NCBI GenBank assembly: GCA_028290765.1
Contig: JAQGJF010000320.1
Coordinates: 1-8,315, forward strand
Direction of reading: 5' to 3'
Length of the DNA: 8,315 bases
Source: Tardiphaga sp.
Lineage (GTDB): Bacteria; Pseudomonadota; Alphaproteobacteria; Rhizobiales; Xanthobacteraceae
Shown in pieces: positions 6,979 to 8,315 of the stretch (within the stretch, counting starts at the first letter, position 1; the number at the start of each line of letters is the position of its first letter). The notes beneath the pieces were generated by a model. The model was not told the origin of the DNA. It worked only from the letters and a program-made list of their open reading frames with translations, and ran no database searches. The position numbers were made by a program, and so were the translations under genes.

Positions 6979-7000
6979 TTTTCTGACCTTTTTCTGACAT
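6979..7000. repeat. Tandem 11-bp repeat TTTTCTGACNT
   Basis: TTTTCTGAC occurs at 6979-6987 and again at 6990-6998, so the period is 11 bp, about one helical turn. It is about 340 bp upstream of the giant gene. A regulator-binding direct repeat is possible, but so is chance. Confidence 0.35.
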
Positions 7001-7085
7001 TCGCGTTGTATCAGCGACATGGCGGCCGTTTCCGATATCTGCAGCCTGTTCCCGGGGGCACGGGGCTTCGTCTTGCCGGCTTTGA

Positions 7086-7222
7086 AGCCATGTCGGCGAC
7101 CCGCCCGACGCACCCTCCTCGCCCATCCACGCCGTTTTCCTGGCGGCTGGTCGGCAAAGACGTGGATGCCCGGGATGTACGCGAAGCCGCGCTTCGCGCT
7201 TTAGCCCGGCCATGACGAACAC
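7086..7222. repeat. Intergenic palindromic repeat element
   Basis: The segment contains GACGTGGATGCCCGGGATGTA, an internal perfect stem (GCGAAGC 7181-7187, loop CGC, GCTTCGC 7191-7197) and a flank TTAGCCCGGCCATGACGAACA. It resembles the widely repeated CATGGCCGGGCTT...CATCCACGTC elements between genes of Bradyrhizobium and relatives, which often produce spurious short open frames. The family resemblance is from memory and the boundaries are approximate. It lies between the small exported-protein gene and the giant gene. Confidence 0.6.
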
Positions 7223-7243
7223 GTGAGCCAGGCTGGAAATGCT

Positions 7244-7486
7244 CTAGCGCTGGCGCCAGCCATAGGTGGTCCCGACGCGTACCCGGATCACGCGGCAGAC
7301 GCCGTAAGGCGAGCCACGGCCTCCAGCACCGAAGGCGCCATAGCCCGAACGCCATACGCGCGGCCCGCCGGCGCCACGCCAGCCGCCGTCGTAAAATCCA
7401 CCGCCGCCCCGGGCCAGCGCGCCGGCCGGCGACAGCAAAACCAGCGAGACAATCGCAACCAGGAGTAACGCCGCTTTACGCACCAT
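7244..7486 (-). CDS. Small exported Gly/Arg-rich protein (80 aa)
   Basis: The N-terminus MVRKAALLLVAIVSLVLLSP followed by AGALA-R is a clear Sec signal peptide: a positive n-region, a hydrophobic core (about residues 5-18) and a predicted signal peptidase I cut after ALA (25/26). The mature part of about 55 residues is Gly/Arg/Tyr-rich (RGGGGFYDGG..., GYGAFGAGGRG), with one cysteine near the end and a tail TYGWRQR. Three ATGs stand in a row at 7492, 7489 and 7486. GGAG at 7494-7497 gives the best spacing (7 nt) for 7486, so I chose that start. Similar glycine-rich secreted mini-proteins of unknown function are common in Bradyrhizobium relatives. The function is unknown, and the protein could be periplasmic or surface-associated. 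Confidence 0.75.
   Translation of the reverse strand: MVRKAALLLVAIVSLVLLSPAGALARGGGGFYDGGWRGAGGPRVWRSGYGAFGAGGRGSPYGVCRVIRVRVGTTYGWRQR
7249..7260. repeat. Perfect 12-bp palindrome at the end of the small gene
   Basis: GCTGGCGCCAGC is its own reverse complement and lies over the last codons of the 7244-7486 gene. No T-run follows the stop, so I do not call it a terminator. It may contribute to mRNA 3' structure. Confidence 0.4.
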
Positions 7487-7493
7487 CATCATG

Positions 7494-7497
7494 CTCC
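7494..7497 (-). promoter_or_regulatory. Ribosome binding site choosing among three ATGs of the small exported gene
   Basis: GGAG on the minus strand lies 1, 4 and 7 nt before the ATGs at 7492, 7489 and 7486. Only the last spacing is efficient, so the protein probably begins MVRKAALL. Confidence 0.65.
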
Positions 7498-7680
7498 GTC
7501 GGGCAGGCCAAGACTCAGCATGAGTCGGCACAAGCGGGATTGTTCCAGCCGGCCGTTGTCGCTGCCGACACGCGCTGTTGACAACCCAAGTCCGCGACAG
7601 CGATGAAAGCCGGCTGCCCTCGCACGATCGAAGGCAGCCGCCCTTCCCTCCTGCAAAGCCCGCAGTCCCCCACAATACCG

Positions 7681-7703
7681 GGGCCGCTGGTCGAGAGCGG
7701 CCC
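7681..7703 (-). terminator. Perfect 8-bp hairpin after the opgH-like remnant
   Basis: GGGCCGCT (7681-7688) and AGCGGCCC (7696-7703) pair perfectly around a 7-nt loop. It begins 16 nt beyond the stop of the opgH-like tail (7720), where that gene's terminator would be expected. No U-tract follows in either direction, so intrinsic termination is uncertain. It may be a relic terminator or an mRNA-stabilising stem. Confidence 0.45.
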
Positions 7704-7719
7704 TTCGCACGCGCCGGAT

Positions 7720-8014
7720 TTACCCGGGATCGGCGACAGTGTCAGTGCCGGGCGGCAATTCGAACAGGGCCGCAAGCACAGAAGGCGAGTGAAGCACGGC
7801 AAATGTCTCACGCGACGACAGGTAATTCACAGCCTCGACGGATGCGCAGCCTTCGCCAGTTCATTGGCCCGCAGCAGCACCCGCGGCGGCGCCGTCTGTT
7901 CCAGGGTACCAAACAGTCTGGAAGCGCGGCCGCCCGCCGATGTCAGCGTCGCGATCGGAACCGCGAGCAGCAGGCCGATGATGACGGGGGCCATCCACAA
8001 CAGCAGCGGCAGCC
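7720..8014 (-). pseudogene. opgH: Decayed C-terminal fragment of OpgH/MdoH glucosyltransferase
   Basis: The minus strand reads YGLPLLLWMAPVIIGLLL then AVPIATLTS and G-R-A-S-R-L-F. It continues TAPPRVLLRANELAKAAHP and stops at 7827-7829. This matches my memory of the last membrane helix and following cytoplasmic stretch of OpgH, the inner-membrane enzyme that builds osmoregulated periplasmic glucans. In another frame the minus strand continues EAVNYLSSRETFAVL, VLAALFELP and ends TAA at 7720-7722, which resembles the extreme C-terminus of OpgH. The segment normally separating these two parts is mostly missing, so there is an internal deletion with a frame change. Upstream, homology ends abruptly at a repeat element near 8015. 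The bulk of the enzyme is absent, so this is a non-functional relic. Confidence 0.65.
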
Positions 8015-8122
8015 CGTAGGCGGGTTGGAGCCGACTTGTCCGCCGTAGCTCGAAGAGCGAAGGCGGAAGGCGTAACCCGCCATCTTGGCGATTCATCACG
8101 GCGGATCGCGATCCGCCCTACG
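8015..8122. repeat. MITE/REP-like element with terminal inverted repeats (~108 bp)
   Basis: The left end CGTAGGCGG (8015-8023) and right end CCGCCCTACG (8113-8122) are inverted copies differing by one base. Internally, GGCGGGTT (8019-8026) pairs with AACCCGCC (8074-8081). A perfect 18-bp palindrome, GGCGGATCGCGATCCGCC, lies at 8100-8117. Such CGTAGGGCGG...GGCGTAACCCGCC elements are frequent between genes in Bradyrhizobium relatives (from memory). It sits where the opgH-like homology breaks off, so it may mark the insertion or deletion point. Confidence 0.7.
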
Positions 8123-8135
8123 AGCTACTAAAGGA

Positions 8136-8315
8136 TCATTCCTCCGGTTTCGGTTTGGCGACCACCACCCGATCTGGATTGTCCACCTGCGCGCGCTCCC
8201 GTATTCCGGCTTCCTCTCGACGAAACTGTTTGCCGGCTTCCGTCCATCGCCCAAAGCGGGTGTTAACGACCTCCATTAAGCCGTAGTTCGCAAGTGCCTC
8301 AATTGCATGTTCTCC
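8136..8315 (-). CDS. 3' end of an unrecognised gene (last 59 codons)
   Basis: The minus strand is open from the right edge to TGA 8136-8138, giving 59 residues that begin GEHAIEALANYGLMEVVNTR. The next part is FGRWTEAGKQFRREEAG, then a charged tail RVVVAKPKPEE. The first half looks helical and compact (AIEALANYGLMEVV), and the tail is charged and probably disordered. I do not recognise the family. A small cytoplasmic, possibly helix-turn-helix-like protein is conceivable but not shown. Codon composition is normal for the region and the frame has no defects. The stop is 14 bp before the MITE-like element at 8015-8122. Confidence 0.6.
   Translation of the reverse strand, partial: GEHAIEALANYGLMEVVNTRFGRWTEAGKQFRREEAGIRERAQVDNPDRVVVAKPKPEE

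Larger units (their letters stand above)
6641..7243. other. Intergenic stretch without a supported gene
   Basis: I see no credible gene in these ~600 bases. Open frames exist on both strands but their peptides are Arg/Pro-rich, lack ribosome sites, and run through a repeat element. Contents are as follows: 7086-7222, the palindromic repeat listed separately; 6979-7000, a tandem 11-bp repeat; and two CGTCAC motifs (6700-6705 and 6713-6718) about 60-80 bp upstream of the giant gene start. I could not identify a convincing -35/-10 pair. This stretch must hold the promoter of the giant gene unless it is transcribed with the small gene at 7244-7486. Confidence 0.6.
7493..7719. other. Upstream region of the small exported gene
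   Basis: No gene is supported here. The region contains two hairpins. One is an 8-bp stem, CGGCTGCC (7611-7618) with GGCAGCCG (7633-7640) across a 14-nt loop. The other is the strong hairpin at 7681-7703. It must include the promoter of the small gene on the minus strand, but I found no pair of boxes that I would defend. Confidence 0.5.

Noticed and set aside
6641..7222. A 193-codon minus-strand frame upstream of the giant gene
   Set aside because: It begins inside the palindromic repeat element, has atypical composition (many Arg, Cys, Trp, Pro) and lacks a ribosome site. Repeats of this kind commonly create spurious frames.
7530..7560. A sigma-54-like TGGAAC...GCTTG sequence upstream of the small gene on the minus strand
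   Set aside because: The spacing between the GG and GC elements is one base too short (9 instead of 10) and the consensus TTGC is not met.
7493..7675. N-terminal extension of the small exported protein to the ATG at 7675
   Set aside because: The extension would bury a clear signal peptide 63 residues inside the protein. GGAG at 7494-7497 is placed for the ATG at 7486.
7578..8048. Two overlapping plus-strand frames of 156 and 138 codons
   Set aside because: They are low-complexity Arg/Gln/Pro or Ser/Pro peptides opposite the opgH-like relic and have no plausible start signals.
8085..8279. A 64-codon plus-strand frame at the right edge
   Set aside because: It overlaps the MITE-like element and runs antisense to the clean minus-strand gene end at 8136-8315. 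No ribosome site was seen.

Overview
The window is GC-rich DNA and looks alphaproteobacterial, most likely from the Bradyrhizobium/Rhodopseudomonas group. I infer this from composition, from intergenic palindromic repeats of a style I associate with that group, from a glycine-rich secreted mini-protein of a familiar type, and from an opgH-like remnant. None of this was checked against a database.

The left 80% (1-6640) is a single minus-strand reading frame. It starts with ATG at 6640 and is still open at position 1: 2213 codons without a stop, with the C-terminus outside the window. It encodes a giant, modular, apparently cysteine-free surface or secreted protein of the type I-secreted adhesin kind. 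Domain order is: an N-terminal module with a PAAG motif at residues 119-122, which could be a LapG-type cleavage site; two cadherin-like/Ig-like domains; a VCBS-type domain; six tandem cadherin-like repeats of about 101 residues; an Ig-like domain split by a seven-bladed FG-GAP beta-propeller; one cadherin-like repeat; two CSPG/Cadherin_3-like repeats; two more cadherin-like repeats; and the start of a PPC (pre-peptidase C-terminal-like) domain at the window edge. All long open frames on the plus strand over this region are antisense shadows, and their 303-base periodicity mirrors the protein repeats.

The right 20% (6641-8315) is sparsely coding. It holds about 600 bases of intergenic DNA with a palindromic repeat element and an 11-bp tandem repeat, an 80-residue exported Gly/Arg-rich protein (7244-7486, minus), and a perfect hairpin. 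Beyond these lie the decayed C-terminal end of an OpgH-like glucosyltransferase (7720-8014, minus), a ~108-bp MITE/REP-like element with terminal inverted repeats, and the last 59 codons of an unrecognised minus-strand gene entering from the right edge.

The most notable points are the nested propeller, the candidate periplasmic-protease release site, and the recombination-prone in-frame repeat architecture of the giant protein. No complete multi-gene system is visible. The secretion ABC transporter, membrane-fusion protein and LapD/LapG-like partners that such a protein would need are not in the window.
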